64,000 nucleotides of DNA. Origin: Opisthorchis felineus (Eukaryota; Platyhelminthes; Trematoda; Opisthorchiida; Opisthorchiidae). The notes under the pieces were generated by a model that did not search any database, was not told where the DNA came from, and saw only the letters and a program-made list of their open reading frames with translations. Positions 10,913-23,700 of this stretch are shown here, in pieces (the stretch's first letter is position 1; each line of letters begins with the position of its first letter). The position numbers were made by a program, and so were the translations under genes. The stretch lies in NCBI GenBank assembly GCA_004794785.1, contig SJOL01001962.1, forward strand, positions 916,829 to 980,828, read 5' to 3'.

Positions 10913-13239
10913 CAAACGACATTTTGCAGCGTCGCATAAAAGAGGTAGTCCTGCTGTGGACTGGTTACCCTTGGGTTAGTGATTGGTACTCAAACATAAG
11001 TAGTTCTGTATGTTGTAGAACAGTTTTGTTGACAACCTTTACTGGTTTGTTGTGCTGCAGATTTTTCCATCTTCAGACATGTATTTTATTTGTCTACTGA
11101 GGCCGTATGGAAATTATTCAATTGCACATATGTTCTAAATTATGGTGGGTAGATTTACCGACGGTTGATGGGTAAAACACACCTTCCAAGGGACTCAAGG
11201 CAGCAGTTTGAGTGCAGTATAACATTTATGTGTTTATCTTCGCCTGCTGCACATGCAGAATAGATAAAAGCACTCAACGCCGGGGGTGAGTGATAAACAT
11301 GATGTGAGTCAAGTGAAGTCGAATGACGTAATATACGTCGCATGCCAACTTGTGACCGACAAGACGCAAATGACCAAATGTTGACGTTTCGTTTACTTGC
11401 TTCAGCTGACAACGTAAATCGCTAAACATTTACCAGAGGCCCCATGTGACGCTAGGAGTGAAGTCAACACCATGGTAGATTGACAGGCTAAGTTGTCGGC
11501 TTCTCTGCACCTAAAACTCGTCGACTCCTTTTAATTACCAAATCGTCACCAAATTTTAGTCTTTTGTAGGTTTGATCGTCCTTCAAATGTAATCATCTAT
11601 TTGCCGCTTTCAGACAGAAAATGACTGTTGTATACAGCCTTATTTGGTTTGCCGCCTAAATGAGGGTGACATACCAATATGAACCACCAAACCTCGATGC
11701 GCCTGTCATTCTGTTGCTCACCCGTGGTCCCGGTGACATGTGTGTCTGTGTAAAAATAAGTCCTCCGCATAAAAACTGCATGCACTTTTTAGGATACACC
11801 ATGCAACTCCGAGTAACCATAGTCGACCAGACGTCAGCCAAGACCCTGTAACCAATCCTCATCGATTGCAAGGCACATCTTAACGATTTGAAATTCTAAC
11901 ACCATTCAGTTTCACTATAATGTCGCTTAGATGTAGTGATTAAACTGAACCACTTGGCAGTTAACTCGAGTCATCTCTATACCACGGCACTCTCCCTACC
12001 CAGCTTTGTGTCACATAATTCCGCACGCTCTACGCACTGCTATAGCAATGTGATGTACACATTCGCGTGTGCTGCTCACCCAAACCAAGTATAAAATCTC
12101 CTATGAATAGAACAAGGGAGCTCACTAGTAAGCCAAACCAGAAAGCTGGACCAATTCCTCCCCCATAGATAAATCTTCATTCAACTATTACAATTCGGTG
12201 TCGGAAGGTAAGAACTCGTGTACGTGCGAATGACCAACTTGCGTCGCACTAATATGTATAAAAAGAGGACAACATACATAAAAAGCGCTTGAGATGAATA
12301 CTTTGCTCTGTGTTTAGGATACTTTTTACATGGTGTTTTCCATAGGTTATTCTTCGTAAAAATAGGATACCTCATCCCAACGTGGGGCTGTTATTTATCT
12401 TTCCTGGAAAACAAATGCGAAGCGAGTGTGCACAGCACATTTTGAAGTTCCAATCCAATCGGATTTGATAAAAACCAACATGAGTCAATATATTCTAGGG
12501 CCTCTTTATTTGAAAGTTTCAGTTTACAGTTATCAAATCCGATAACCTTAAGAGTGAGCTTTTAAGTGGAGTCAGGGTGAGTACATCTGCCTGAAAATTG
12601 CGCCTAGGATAAACATGTCATACATTATTGGACATAATCCACGTTGGATGTGCGTTGGGCGTACATGTAGGGTTTGAGTGGTCATCCTTTTGGGCATGTT
12701 AGTTGACCACTGCACCGAATGCTATTTCGTCAAGCCAGAAGAAGTAAATACTTAAATGATAGTCCTTGTTGCACAACAAATCAGGTCAAAGTGACATTCC
12801 ACCTCTCCACCGCAGTTAACTGTGCACTTCCTCACGGTATAGATGAAAAGCACTTTTCCACCACGTTCTTCTGGAACAGCAAGTCGATGAGTAACGAATC
12901 GCCGAAGTTATCGCGCATACTTCTTTCCCTTCAAGTGATGGTACGGAGAGTAACCGAGTACGTAGAAAAACAGACTGCGCAATTTACCAAGAAACGCACG
13001 TAGCCTACTGAGAACTAATAGGGGCATGAAGGTTGGTGACACGCTGGGGTTGTGCTTTGATGAAATATCTCTTCAGATGTTTCAATAAAAGTCTTCAGCG
13101 ATACATTGTCGCAATCTTGGCAAGCCAGTAAGCCAGAAATTTCAAGTGACGGTCTTTTTGGCACACTGGATTGAAACTTTCAAGCATTTAGATGTAATCC
13201 CCCAACTCCATCCAATGCGACCTTTGGTTGTTGGCTTGT
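10913..13239. other. unassigned sequence
   Basis: No convincing gene. A minus frame at 11,155-11,412 contains an ACGAAACGTC box, but no CTGANGA partner was found. Confidence 0.45.
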
Positions 13240-13330
13240 TAACCGAACTCGGCAGTTGGACTGCAAGCGTTTTGTGATTACTCAAAGATTCATTGACATT
13301 GCCAAGCTTGGCGAACATGCCGACAAACAA
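13240..13330. repeat. family 2 repeat as a short inverted pair
   Basis: The left part (GTTGTTGGCTTGTTAACCGA, then CTCGGCA) and the right part (TGCCAAGCTTGGCGAACATG, then CCGACAAACAACCAAC) are opposed copies of the same family 2 end segment, able to fold back. Confidence 0.55.
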
Positions 13331-14021
13331 CCAACACAACGATGCCAACGATGTACAATTTCCAGCGGGTTGGAAGTATTAGCCGTCCAGTTTGACCGGG
13401 TGAATTTGGCAGACACGGACCAAACACAGGTTACTGTCAGGCAGATTCTGGATAGAGGAGCTCTTGTTAGCTGATACTAACTAACTATTGATAGTCTTGG
13501 AAGACAATTTATCTTACTGGAGGATTTATTCGTGTTACGTCCAGACGTGAAAGTAACGTACCAACCTTTTAGACCAGAGTACCGATACCTAGTACGTGGA
13601 TTTTTAGCGACAAATTGCACAGTAACCTGGTCTTACACAGGCGACTGAACCACATACAGATCCACACTTCACTTACTAAGAGTCTTGAACTGACGAAACA
13701 CGGTCGGCTTTTGATTAGAGGTCATTTACGACACACACTCAGAGGTTGTACGGAATTTCTCTCCGAAATGCTGCCCACCGTCACATGGACACCAACGGTT
13801 GACTTTAGATTATTGGTGCTAACCAGCAACTAAATGTAGCTGTGCTCCCCTCGGACATTGCCATGAATGTACTTACTAATACACGCAATGGAAACCGTCC
13901 ATAATATCCACTACCGCATATGAGTACCAAGATTGACGGCTACAAATGTGTGCATATACCCAAGGAAAGTTTCCAGCGCTATCTGCTGCACAGAAACATA
14001 GATCATAATGAAGGGTCTCAC
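13331..14021. other. unassigned sequence
   Basis: Nothing recognised on either strand. Confidence 0.4.
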
Positions 14022-14099
14022 CTGCCAATGGTAATGCTTAGGTTGTTGACACAAATAGATTCTAAACAGATCAGGTCTATTGAACGGATGACATCGGAC
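14022..14099 (-). CDS. possible exon, unidentified protein
   Basis: On the minus strand TTTCAAAG (acceptor) leads into 26 codons ending CAG before the donor GTGAGA, phase 0 at both ends. The peptide is rich in His, Tyr, Pro and Gln (for example FRIYLCQQPKHYHWQ). Composition looks like protein, but no family is recognised and the acceptor tract is weak. Confidence 0.2.
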
Positions 14100-14295
14100 C
14101 TTTGAAATATGATGATCAGAATTACAGACTACTTTTGAATATTTTCTCACAGGTATTTCACGTGTGACCTTGAATTTTCGCAACTCGGAATTTAAGATGC
14201 AAAATTAATTATATGACAGTTTACTCACAGGCGGCGAGGGAGGATGCGCAACACATGAACACAATAGTCAGCAAGGTATAGACGTAATACACAAC

Positions 14296-14575
14296 ATATA
14301 AGGTTGCTGAAAATTCTTCAACAGCCCACGACCGGTCTCGTCCTTATTAGGGCTCATCAGGTAGGTGCAGTCCGCGAGTTTCCGTCAACCTTATGTTCTA
14401 TTGGAACCAAAATTGTACGAAATTAGCGAACTACACTCATTTGCAAACCAATTTGGTTTTGTGGAAAACTAATCTGAAACCCAACATCATAAACGAGTGA
14501 TTCAGCTGTGTTCCAGGTGAGTCTGTCGCAAAACCAAATTTGTTTCTAAATAAGTGCATTTCACTTGTCAGCAAG
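14296..14575 (-). mobile_element. family 1 HHR repeat, inverted-end copy
   Basis: From the left: the HHR part of a unit in antisense, the unit's 3' region, the first 30 bp of another unit (CACTCATTTGCAAACCAATT), then an inverted first part (GAGTGATTCAGCTG, TTCCAGGTGAGTCT, AAAACCAAATTTG). This is the same tandem-plus-inverted order as at 4123-4558, but without a visible target-site duplication. Confidence 0.65.
14325..14365 (-). ncRNA. hammerhead ribozyme motif, family 1, copy C (core mutated)
   Basis: Minus strand: CTGATGA is intact and GTC cleavage is retained. Stem I pairs CCTAC with GTGGG. The second core box reads GAGA instead of GAAA, and stem II has a C-A mismatch. Probably inactive. 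Confidence 0.65.
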
Positions 14576-15150
14576 GAATTTATCCAGCCATTCTTAAGAT
14601 AAATTTAAATATTGGTCAGACAAAGAAGTTTGTTGAGAATAGTCCACAAATATTTCCAGATCTCTCGATCCAGCGATACGTGAGCTTCTATTGCTTACGC
14701 TGTCATAAAATAACTGCCTCAGTAAGACTCACCACGAGATTTTTTCAGTTTTAACTCCGGTTAAGCAGACCGAACATTATTCTCAGCCTAGGTTTTCCAT
14801 TATATTTCACCCAAAAGTAGTAAAACATCAGACTTGAATTTCTCTAGGGTCATCCTGACGTATACTTTTAAGATAGACAGTCCCCAATCTTTGGCACACT
14901 TGGCTGAACTTTTGAGGAAAGCCAAAAAGTGAAGTATCAGGTTAGTTAACTTACCAAAAGTAAGCGCTTCAGTGAGTAGAACGTTTATAAACATCAACCT
15001 TTCTTGTGAAAATTCACAAAGACTATTAGAGCGCACACCATATGACCCAGGACACAAAACAGGGTTACCCAACCAAAAGTGCCGCGCATAATTAACACAT
15101 GCCTAACACGAGGAACGGAGCGGCTGTTTGGATTATCTTCCTTCCAAAAG
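14576..15150. other. unassigned sequence
   Basis: No domain recognised. Open frames at 14,554-14,754 (plus) and 14,800-15,072 (minus) lack support. Confidence 0.4.
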
Positions 15151-15227
15151 AGACTCCTCCGAGGGACAATTACTGTCCAGGACAGTCCACAACGAACGTG
15201 GCCAAGCAGCTTTCTATAAGGTTCCAC
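15151..15227 (+). CDS. possible exon, unidentified protein
   Basis: A pyrimidine-rich acceptor (TTATCTTCCTTCCAAAAG) precedes 77 nt ending at the donor GTAAGT. The exon has 2 bases completing a codon and then 25 codons (TPPRDNYCPGQSTTNVAKQL and on). The same frame stays open upstream and downstream to a stop at 15,338, so it might instead be a longer ORF or chance. Confidence 0.25.
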
Positions 15228-17275
15228 GTAAGTCCCGCACCCTCCCTCTCAACTCCGAAGAAAGTTCACATTTTTTATCCCCTGAAGGACTACTCTGTTT
15301 ACAATGAATACCCTAAGCCGGATCATCTGCCACCATAAACCCGTAAGTTACTTTGAAGGACAAGCACTATGTATCACAGACCAAAATGAGGGTAATTTTA
15401 AAAAGATCGGAACTTGAGTGGAAGTAGAAAACAGTATCGAAGAAAAGATCAGAAGCACCCTTTTATTGCGCTATAATTCCTTAGTTTAGCTGCCTCTTGT
15501 AGTGGACAGCGTGACCATAGATTTTCTATGAATGATCCGTTTTTTCAATTTTGACCCTTATATCAGTAATCCTGTTGAGTATACATAAAATACATGTAGC
15601 ACTTACTAAGCCTAATGGAAAAAGTTCCGAATGTTCGTTTTCCGAAGAGGTAAGCAAGCCTTGGTTCTAGTATAGGTGTATTACAGGCATAACCTTTGTG
15701 TACTCTTGTGAAGCTGATACTGCTGCTGCTTTTCCAGATGCGAAAACAGATCAAAATGGAAATGTTACCCTCTAGATACGCAAAAGTTCGACGCAACCTG
15801 ACACCCCTGTACCAGTGATCTGATGCAGGTTCAGTCCATCGTGAGTCTACAAGCACTGAAGATGATGATATTTTTTGCTTGAAGGAAGAGTGATAAAATT
15901 GAAGGTACAATAAATAAAGTTACCATATGTAGTTTGGTTTACCAAGTCAATGGGGAAGTCTCCACTGATGTAACAAACAAACTCTCCGTTGGTAGTACAG
16001 GTTCCAGTATACAAATTGAGAATACGCTGAACCAAATATTATTCAGTATTCTTTTAATACACTTGCAGAGTTGAGCAGTTGGCGAGATCAACCACAACTG
16101 AATAAGCTGTTGGTTTGGGATTGCCTTGGATAGTCCAAGACAAACCGACGCATATTCAGTAGTCGGTAGGAGTGAATGAATGTCTCTGTGATCACTTCAT
16201 CAAAAACCCTTGTTGATTCGGTCTTGTCAAGAGTGCCTCTTCTAACAAGCTCAATACAACGTTCCCCCGACTTTCGTCAGGGAAGTTTTCTACATTTGCT
16301 TTCATGTGCCTCTGCCAGTGGGGACATTTCTTCCCGATGGGTAAAATTTTGATTGATGGCAGGAGCAGGATACCTAACAAAAACGTACAAGCAGTTCAAT
16401 GAAAATAGGCACTACTTCTGATTCTGATTTGCTCTCCCCCCACCGAACTCATCTGGGTGCGGTCCAGGTGTTTTGCAAACTGTCGCATCCTTGTTTACTA
16501 CCATTCCGTATCCTGACAGCATCGCCGTGGGAAATAGAGCTATCTTGCGACAGTATCTGAAGTTTAAAGCTTTTCCTAACAAATCATTATTCTTCGGTGA
16601 ACGAACCTACGGCACTAGAAAACATGGTACGATTTGTGTGTGGTTTAAACCTGATAATAATAATGACGGTGGTATCAGGCAGAAAGAATATAAGGAGCAA
16701 ATGTCCCGAAACATGTGTTTTTAGCGTATCTTTTTATAACCGGACTACCTAAAAGATGCTGGCGCCAAAGGTTGAGAACTATATAATTAGCCAGAAAATG
16801 TTCAATGCAAAATGTCAGAAGCCTCTATCAAAAGACCGAAACTGTGACATAAGTGACACAATTTTGGTGACATGTCACGGACTCTCTGTAAGGTCGCACA
16901 CATATCTGGATGAGCTGATCAAAATCTGGAGACGCTGTGCTACTTAGGAAGGTCTACTGGCTAGAGCGCAAGGTGACATCTTCACTTGGGAGATGTGAAC
17001 CAGTCTACCTATGAGGCTTCTCAAAATGTGCCCGTGTGTCTGACAATTTAAGTAAAGGTACACTCTGTACAGAGGAGATTTACACTTAGCACATCCTCAC
17101 TCTCTTTTAAAAGGCGGGTGTATGGGGATAAATGCCTCTTCGTAACAGGCTTTGTTGTTCGACTGCGGCGCAAATGCCTCCGCTCCGGCTGCATATATAT
17201 AGTGGTTTCACGTTACCCTTAGAAGTTATCCGGAATCTGATACCTTAGTTTGTTAGGAATTCGTATGAGCCACCT
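15228..17275. other. unassigned sequence
   Basis: No recognisable gene. The 115-residue minus frame at 15,563-15,910 has no domain that I can name. Confidence 0.4.
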
Positions 17276-17335
17276 GATAAGCGACCAATAAACTCACTCG
17301 AGCTATCAATATTCCAACACATTACCAAACGACTG
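17276..17335 (+). repeat. family 2 repeat fragment
   Basis: CACCTGATAAGCGACC followed by GAGCTATCAATATTCCAACA matches the end of the sense copies at 8.2 and 6.65 kb. Confidence 0.5.
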
Positions 17336-17685
17336 GCATGCTTACAGACTCCCTTTCATGAATGTTCTGCGATTCCAGTGGATCAGACAAATTACAGCCG
17401 GATGATCCCCACGTTTTATAAAAGAAGCAGCTGAGACCTATGCACAAGACATAACATTGAAGCAGTATTCCGTCGACTTGCTTCTCATTGTTGTTCGCAA
17501 CGACAATAATGCATCACAGACCAAACCTGTCCAGATAAGCTTCTCCGTACAGTCTACAGTCTATGAATTTAAACCGATTGTTATTTGTGAACTGGCTGCT
17601 ATACCGCACCTAATAAACTGGTTATTACTGGCATTAAGTAACCGTCAGGAGTGAAAAAAGAGAAGAATCTTATAAGCCATGATGG
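17336..17685. other. unassigned sequence
   Basis: Nothing recognised. Confidence 0.35.
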
Positions 17686-17765
17686 TTGGTCAGCTGGCTG
17701 CTGATCTTTTAGCCGAGTTTGGTAATTAACTTTCAAATGCATCGCTACCAGTCGAGGTGACACCA
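17686..17765 (-). repeat. family 2 repeat fragment, antisense
   Basis: GGCTGCTGATCTTTTAGCCG and GAGTTTGGTAATT are the reverse complement of the family 2 end segment (AATTGCCAAGCTCGGCGAAC). Confidence 0.5.
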
Positions 17766-18714
17766 TGTTATGGGGCTTACAGTTAGTTACACGATTATGT
17801 GAACCTTCTAGCGTATTTCCCGGAATCTATCAGAGAGACACAGACCTGTGAACACAAGATCTGAAATATCTGCGCACGTCCAAGATGAGCAGATCGGCCT
17901 TACATAATAGTCAATAAGCAAAGTGATGAGTTTAAAAAGGAAACGTTATTCTAATTCATATACTTGACACAAAATCAACATGGCAATGTTTCGCAAACGC
18001 AGCGGCATTTGCACGGTCATAATATTGGCGGGTGTTTCGTATACAGTCTACGCCCACCGGCCAGATGTATGTATACTTACCAATGAGACCTGGGCTTACA
18101 CCTCATTCCTAACTGGTTATTCTCTTTATCACTTACGAGCAATATACGGATAGTCAGATTGTCATACAGTCAGCTGTGTAACAGTCAGTCTTTGCGCTGC
18201 ATCAATGAATCAGGCCTATAACAACAAACTTAAGGGAAGCTAAAAATAAACTACTGAAATTATCATAAGAGTGAAGGATTGGTAATAATAGCAATGGTAG
18301 GGAGTGGACATGATAGAGAAATCTAGGTGAAAAACACGACTTGGTTTTAAATCTGAAACAGCAGTCAAATTCAGCCCTAAGAAGCAGGTGTCGTTCTGGC
18401 ATAAATCAGTTTGTGAATCCCGTTCTTGATGTTCTTGACTCTAGTAACTATCCTTGAAAGCAAGCAAGTTCATGCCCCCTTTCAGGAATTAGATAGTTGC
18501 CGTTTTGGAGGCAACAAAATCTGTTCATTTTATCTGAAGATGAAACATATTATACCAAAAAACCCATGCTATTCAAAATTTGATAGAAGAGTACAGTCTG
18601 AAAACCCACTCTCAGTCCGTCCTGCGTAGCTAACGGATCCCGTCCTTCGTGCTATTTTTAGTTACCCTCTCCTATTAAGTCCACCTTTGCAAGTGGAGAA
18701 ATCTGTGATTCACA
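17766..18714. other. unassigned sequence
   Basis: Only short frames; nothing recognised. Confidence 0.4.
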
Positions 18715-18840
18715 CACTCGCGTGATGAATTCCAGTAAGGATGGTAGAGCTCTACGGTGCTTCTCGGCAATTAAACATAAATCATCCCTAGTTACAGGAT
18801 GAACCCCCCACTGAAGCTTCCCAAATATCCTCAGGCTACC
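18715..18840 (+). repeat. SINE tail, diverged
   Basis: AGTAAGGATGGTAGAGCTC, ACGGTGCTTCTCGG and AGTTACAGGATGAA line up with the body of the SINE at 19,060-19,230. The tRNA-like head is missing. Confidence 0.45.
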
Positions 18841-19054
18841 AAAAATTTATAAGTAGCTCAGGAGGAAGAACAAAATTCACCCAATGAGTGAAAATTCCAC
18901 CTGGGAAGTCCTCGCTCGTGCAGCCAGTCAACATTTGACCGTGTGGTGTGATTTTTGTGACTGAAGGACTGGTGGCGCTATGTGCTGTCTAAATTAGGTC
19001 AATCACACTGTTGTTCGGCCACTCATGACCGGAATATTAAGTGTTCAAAAAGTA

Positions 19055-19230
19055 TTTCGGGAGGTCGCGGGTTCTAGACTCCAAGCAGTTTCTGAGATCC
19101 GTGGTGCTGATAGTTACCAATAAGGATGAAACAGATGCACGGTGCTTCCTGGCTTTTCATCATTGATTGACTTCAGTTACAAGACGAAATCTCAACTGAA
19201 AATTCTAACATCTCCTCGCACTATAAACAA
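19055..19230 (+). repeat. tRNA-derived SINE
   Basis: A pol III B-box-like GGTCGCGGGTTCTAGACTCC at about 19,063-19,082 is followed by CCGTGGTGCTGATAGTTACC, AATAAGGATGAA, CACGGTGCTTCCTGGCTTTT and a segment shared with 46,540-46,740. The A box upstream is not clear. Confidence 0.55.
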
Positions 19231-21777
19231 TTCTGTGTTGCTGGCTTACAAATTGATAATTTTCCGGCTGAAGTTTCACGTGATATTTTGAGCAGATTAT
19301 TGACCTAGTTTCAGCTTGTCGGCAACCGTAAAAAATTTTATGCGGTTGACTGCTCTAGTTTCGGTGCAAACGATGGTTCGCAAGATGCGCCTGTTCTACC
19401 ATTTGACAACATCCTTCTTGTAGATACCTTTGTAATAGGTACATATACGTCTATTCATCAGTGGAAAAACATAACACGTGCATATCTTCAACGCAATCAT
19501 CAGATAAGCAAAATGCTGTCAGCTTCATAAGCCTATATACCTGGATCCTTATCATTGCCTGTTTAGAATGCAACAGGGTGAATAAACCATTGATCCATTT
19601 CTTTGGGAAAGGCAGTTCGTGTTTACTCAAACAAAGATTGAGCCGTGTATCTCTGCCCGTGGATCTCGTTTTACTAAAAAGTTCTCAGTGGATTCAAACA
19701 AAAATCAAAACCGGAGGTTTTTTGTTCCCCTCCGAGGGTCACTTGGATTACATCCGCTGGATAGCGGGCATCGGAAAGCAAATAGGAGACTCAATGACTT
19801 TACAGGTCCCCTCTATATACATACACACAAAGAAGGATTTGCTAGTTAAGTAGATTTGCGGCGGAGAAACCTGTGTAATAAAAGAGCTCGCCGGCAAAGA
19901 CTCGATGATTAAATACTTGGGAACGACCCTACATGAATTGCGCCAGCTCAGTCATTTGACCCTACACTTTTTGCATCCCACCTAAAGTAAAAGGATTTCA
20001 CCCATTACGGCGAAAAATTAGGTGCGTTTTTACTGCGCTTGTTAGCGAACCGTTAGACAACGATTCGAAGAACCCAGATATAGCGGATGTTTCTCCCTGA
20101 TCGTGATAATTTTCATTAGATAACAGTGAGTTGATTTACTTGTTTATCCCTTCTCAGCACTTGGGTTGCTACAAGTGTCAGGTCTCCTCACCCGACTAAT
20201 CGTTATTGGATTTTGCGAGACTTTGATAATTTTGCATAACTCTAATTTCATTTTAATGGTACAAAACTGCGATGTCCCCACAAGCTGCACATGCCACACT
20301 GCACTACCCCTGACTTAAAGCCAACACCAAGCGAACAGGACGGCTGAGCGCTGCTGCCAACTACTCTGTCTCGATTTCTAAAGCAAGTCCACTAGACAAT
20401 TTCCGCATACATAAGCAACTTGGAAGTCAGAAGATTTTGTCCCTCGTCAAGATTTTATTCGTTCTCCATTCAGCGTAAAAGTTGAGGACCAGTTCACATT
20501 ACCAAAAGGTTTATTCGGGTGGTCTAGTTATTACGATAATCAAATCCTCTCTTGCCGAAAAATTCGATGTGCAAATCGATGTGTTTTTTTGGCGTAAGAA
20601 CATGGTGTATTTGTTGTGCCGAATCAGATTCAGGGATACTCAAAAGGGGTAGCACGTGTATAGTACAGCGTGCGGAGTTTTGCGCGCCTAACTGTCAGTG
20701 GTTTGTCTGTGTGGTTGCAATTTCATTAAAATTTAACGTAAAAGACAACACGGGGGTGTTCAGACAGAATGGGTGATATTGGTCTCTCTCTTACATTCAT
20801 CGTGACTTTCTTGAAGCAGCAATATGAATTAACCTTACCTTGTGCTATACTGCAAATTGACAAGAACCCTGCAATAAGAAGCACTTAGAGTTAGGTGTAT
20901 CCAATTCCAACGGCTTAACCATTCTACTGAGCAAAACCTACGTCCCACAAGTCATCTCACTGACATTGTCTACTCAACGATCACTTGGTCGGTTCTAATC
21001 AGACTGATCTCGAATGGACCGTATCCGAGTACCGCCGTGTGGAATTTGGAATTTATAACAGGCTTTTGATCTTTTGATCCAGCACACACCTTTAGAAGCT
21101 AGCCGTTACATTGTGTGTGCAATGCTAGTCTAGTAGCCCATTGTGTTTATAGATCTCTGTTCCCTCTTAAAACAGGATCCTAAAAACTCAAAACAGCTAA
21201 CCAAATTCGAAATAGCTGGTGAGTGAATTTGGACTGTTTACGTAAGATGCAACATATGCAATGTGTATGCGAAACGTTAACAAGATCAGCGTAATTTAAG
21301 GTGATATTAGGGACGCAGTAGCTTCTCACTGATGCATGGCAACTGGGTTTTTATAAACACTGGGATTCCGGTTTCAAGTTCACCCGACGCATACCTCAGT
21401 GTTTATCGTGAATTCCCTTTTATTGAGAGTTAAGCTCCGCAGAGCAGCTGACCGACAGTTCACATTGGTAAGTTAAGAATCGCAACATTTTTATCATTGT
21501 TGGAGTTTCGACAAGGGAAATATTGAATTACGAAGACAGGAAAATGGGCAGTAGACAGGTTACGGCCAAAGTACATCAGTTGAAATTAACGTTCAGTATC
21601 TTCGTTCAGTTCAGCAAGATGCCGCTTGACAAAACCAGGTGGAATCAGAATAAAAGTGGAAGGGGAATGGACGCTTGCTCAGACTGCCACCAAATCTGAA
21701 AAGCATCGTCAGTAAGTACCAATAAGTTCAGCAGCTAAATCAGTCCGTTTCTGGGTAGTGCTATGCAATATGAGGAG
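19231..21777. other. unassigned sequence with one 130-codon frame
   Basis: The frame at 19,461-19,853 begins at a non-ATG codon. It has no domain, overlaps another frame of similar quality, and I do not accept it as a gene. Nothing else recognised. Confidence 0.4.
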
Positions 21778-21850
21778 GTCGTTCGCCTGTTCACCGAGCT
21801 TGGCAATTGAACTGCAAACTTCGTGGTCAGTCCGACGATGCCTCCTCTAG
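21778..21850 (-). repeat. family 2 repeat fragment, antisense
   Basis: CGTTCGCCTGTTCACCGAGC and TTGGCAATTGAACTGCAAAC are the reverse complement of the family 2 GACGAAAC-to-GCCAAGCTCGG stretch. Confidence 0.55.
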
Positions 21851-23514
21851 AGGTGACGAAATTTGTACAGTCCAATAGCCAATGTCGTCAAACAGGCAAC
21901 ACTGAAGTATGCGCTTTGTGTAACCAGTGGTCTTTAAGATGTTTTCAGCAGTGCTTGAAAGTGAACTACCCACGTCTTGGATGTAGTTCTCTATTGAAAC
22001 TTTAAAACCTCCCTAATTGTTTGTGCTCATGTTTATTGCAACTTTCTTTCAGACTAATTGCATATGTTATGGAAATTATGTTTGTTGTGTTCCGAAACCA
22101 CTCCGCAGCCCTGAAGTTGATAATACGTCGGGTGTAGACGTATGCCACTAGAGTGACTGTGCGATTCTAATTTTGGGGTGGTGTCACTGCGAAAAGGCAG
22201 ACAATGCTACGCAAATAGTGAAAGCGTAGTTGACATCGTGCACACAGCAGGAACGTCTGTAAAGTCGGTGTTGTAATTCCTGCTTCAGTTATGACCGACA
22301 AAAGTAGCCAAAGGTGACTCTAACTCAGATAACAGGATTATTAGTTTCCCGGACCAACAACACATCATTCGTTTGAAATAGGAAACCACCACAATTTCTG
22401 TACTGTGATATGCTGTAGAAATGTTCGGAGATAATTCTTTGATTCGAATAAACTGCGTTAAACGTGTGAATAAAACTTCTGACTAGCACTTCATCCTGAA
22501 TGAACCTTAGATGAACTGACAGATACCAGGTGAAGGAATGAATGAAGCAATGCGGAATGTTGATCCGTTACAAATGCATCCGGCTTTTGGATTCATGCAC
22601 CGTATCATCTTCTGATTCCTGCTACCCGGTGGGAGTAGGTGCATATTTATTCAAACGCTTATTTGATATTCCAGTGTTCACATTGTTGTAATATAGTTTT
22701 GTGTGCACGAGTTTCCTAACCTCGTACTGACGTATGCTGAAAGCAACCATGAGTAATAGGCCTCCGACCAGGTACACAGATGCACACTTTTCCGGCAAAC
22801 TATTCGGAAAACTACTTTATTTCATACGAATTTGTTCCGGATAAAAAGTGCAGATCGCACAAATTTTGGATTGTAGCAGCAGAAAAATCTAACAAAGTGT
22901 GCAACAGTTCCGCTTTGCTTTCGAACATTATTCCCATAACTTCATCCATTGGGGACCAAATGTATTTATCTTCATTTCTTTAGTTTGTGAGACCTAGGAA
23001 CCAATTAGTCCAAGGGAACATTTGGTTGTTCTAGAAAGTTATTTGTTCTGGTTCTAGTTTCAAAATATACGAGAACAAAAAAAGGTTTTGTGTTCACCAT
23101 GAATCTCAATGTAGTAAAGACTACGGCATACGGCGGACCAGATTATTGAAAGCGCGAGTGGGAATATATCCTAATTTAATTAACAGATACTTCCAACAAA
23201 TTCAGACAGCATGCTATTGACTTGATCAAATGAAAGAAAAATCGTCTTTGGCTGAAGTAAATACTGTGGTTTTCTGACCGTTGGGGATCATTATTTGCTA
23301 GCAGAACAAGCCATTTGGCCTCGTTTTACCTTTTACACTTCAAGTAACATCTTATTTTTCAGCCTCAGTTGCAATATATGGTTAGCGCAGTTTGATATAT
23401 GATTGAGCACGCATGTGTGTTAAATGCCATGGATTGAGGATATTTCTAGATCTTGAGTAAAACTAGATGACTAGCATTTCACGCCAATGCAGAAAATTTT
23501 CTGGATAGTTGTCG
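21851..23514. other. unassigned sequence
   Basis: An ATG frame at 22,780-22,983 (67 residues, after a CAG that could be an acceptor) is the only candidate. It has no recognised domain and remains unsupported. Confidence 0.35.
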
Positions 23515-23700
23515 ATGGAGGCAATGCTACCTCAAAGTCGGAAGGCGTCAGGGGGAACGCGCCGTTCTGGTGCAGTGAGGATGAGGAACTCAGATGTGTC
23601 TGAAAGTTTGACTGGCCAGGGTGAATGTCCACCAAACAATAGCGACGCAAAAGTCAACGCAAAACCAGGTTCCAGACAAACTTGTTCAAGCTGCTGTTAA
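23515..23700 (+). CDS. small hypothetical ORF ending in Cys-Cys
   Basis: ATG at 23,515 (G at -1 and +4), with an in-frame TAG just upstream, runs 61 codons to TAA. The peptide is basic and Ser/Gly/Asn-rich and ends TCSSCC. A C-terminal CC after a basic, disordered tail is the prenylation pattern of Rab GTPases, so this could be a terminal Rab exon or a decayed copy of one. However, no GTPase motif is present nearby and no acceptor is convincing. Confidence 0.25.
   Translation: MEAMLPQSRKASGGTRRSGAVRMRNSDVSESLTGQGECPPNNSDAKVNAKPGSRQTCSSCC

Noticed and set aside
11370..11412. ACGAAACGTC on the minus strand as a possible hammerhead
   Set aside because: No first core box with a pairing stem II was found upstream.
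14230..14305. Minus-strand hydrophobic peptide (YYVYTLLTIVFMCC) before a GTGAGT donor, as a membrane exon
   Set aside because: Its only acceptor lies inside the HHR repeat and its phase does not fit the neighbouring candidate exon.
19461..19853. 130-codon open frame
   Set aside because: Starts at a non-ATG codon, has no domain, and overlaps an equally good frame.
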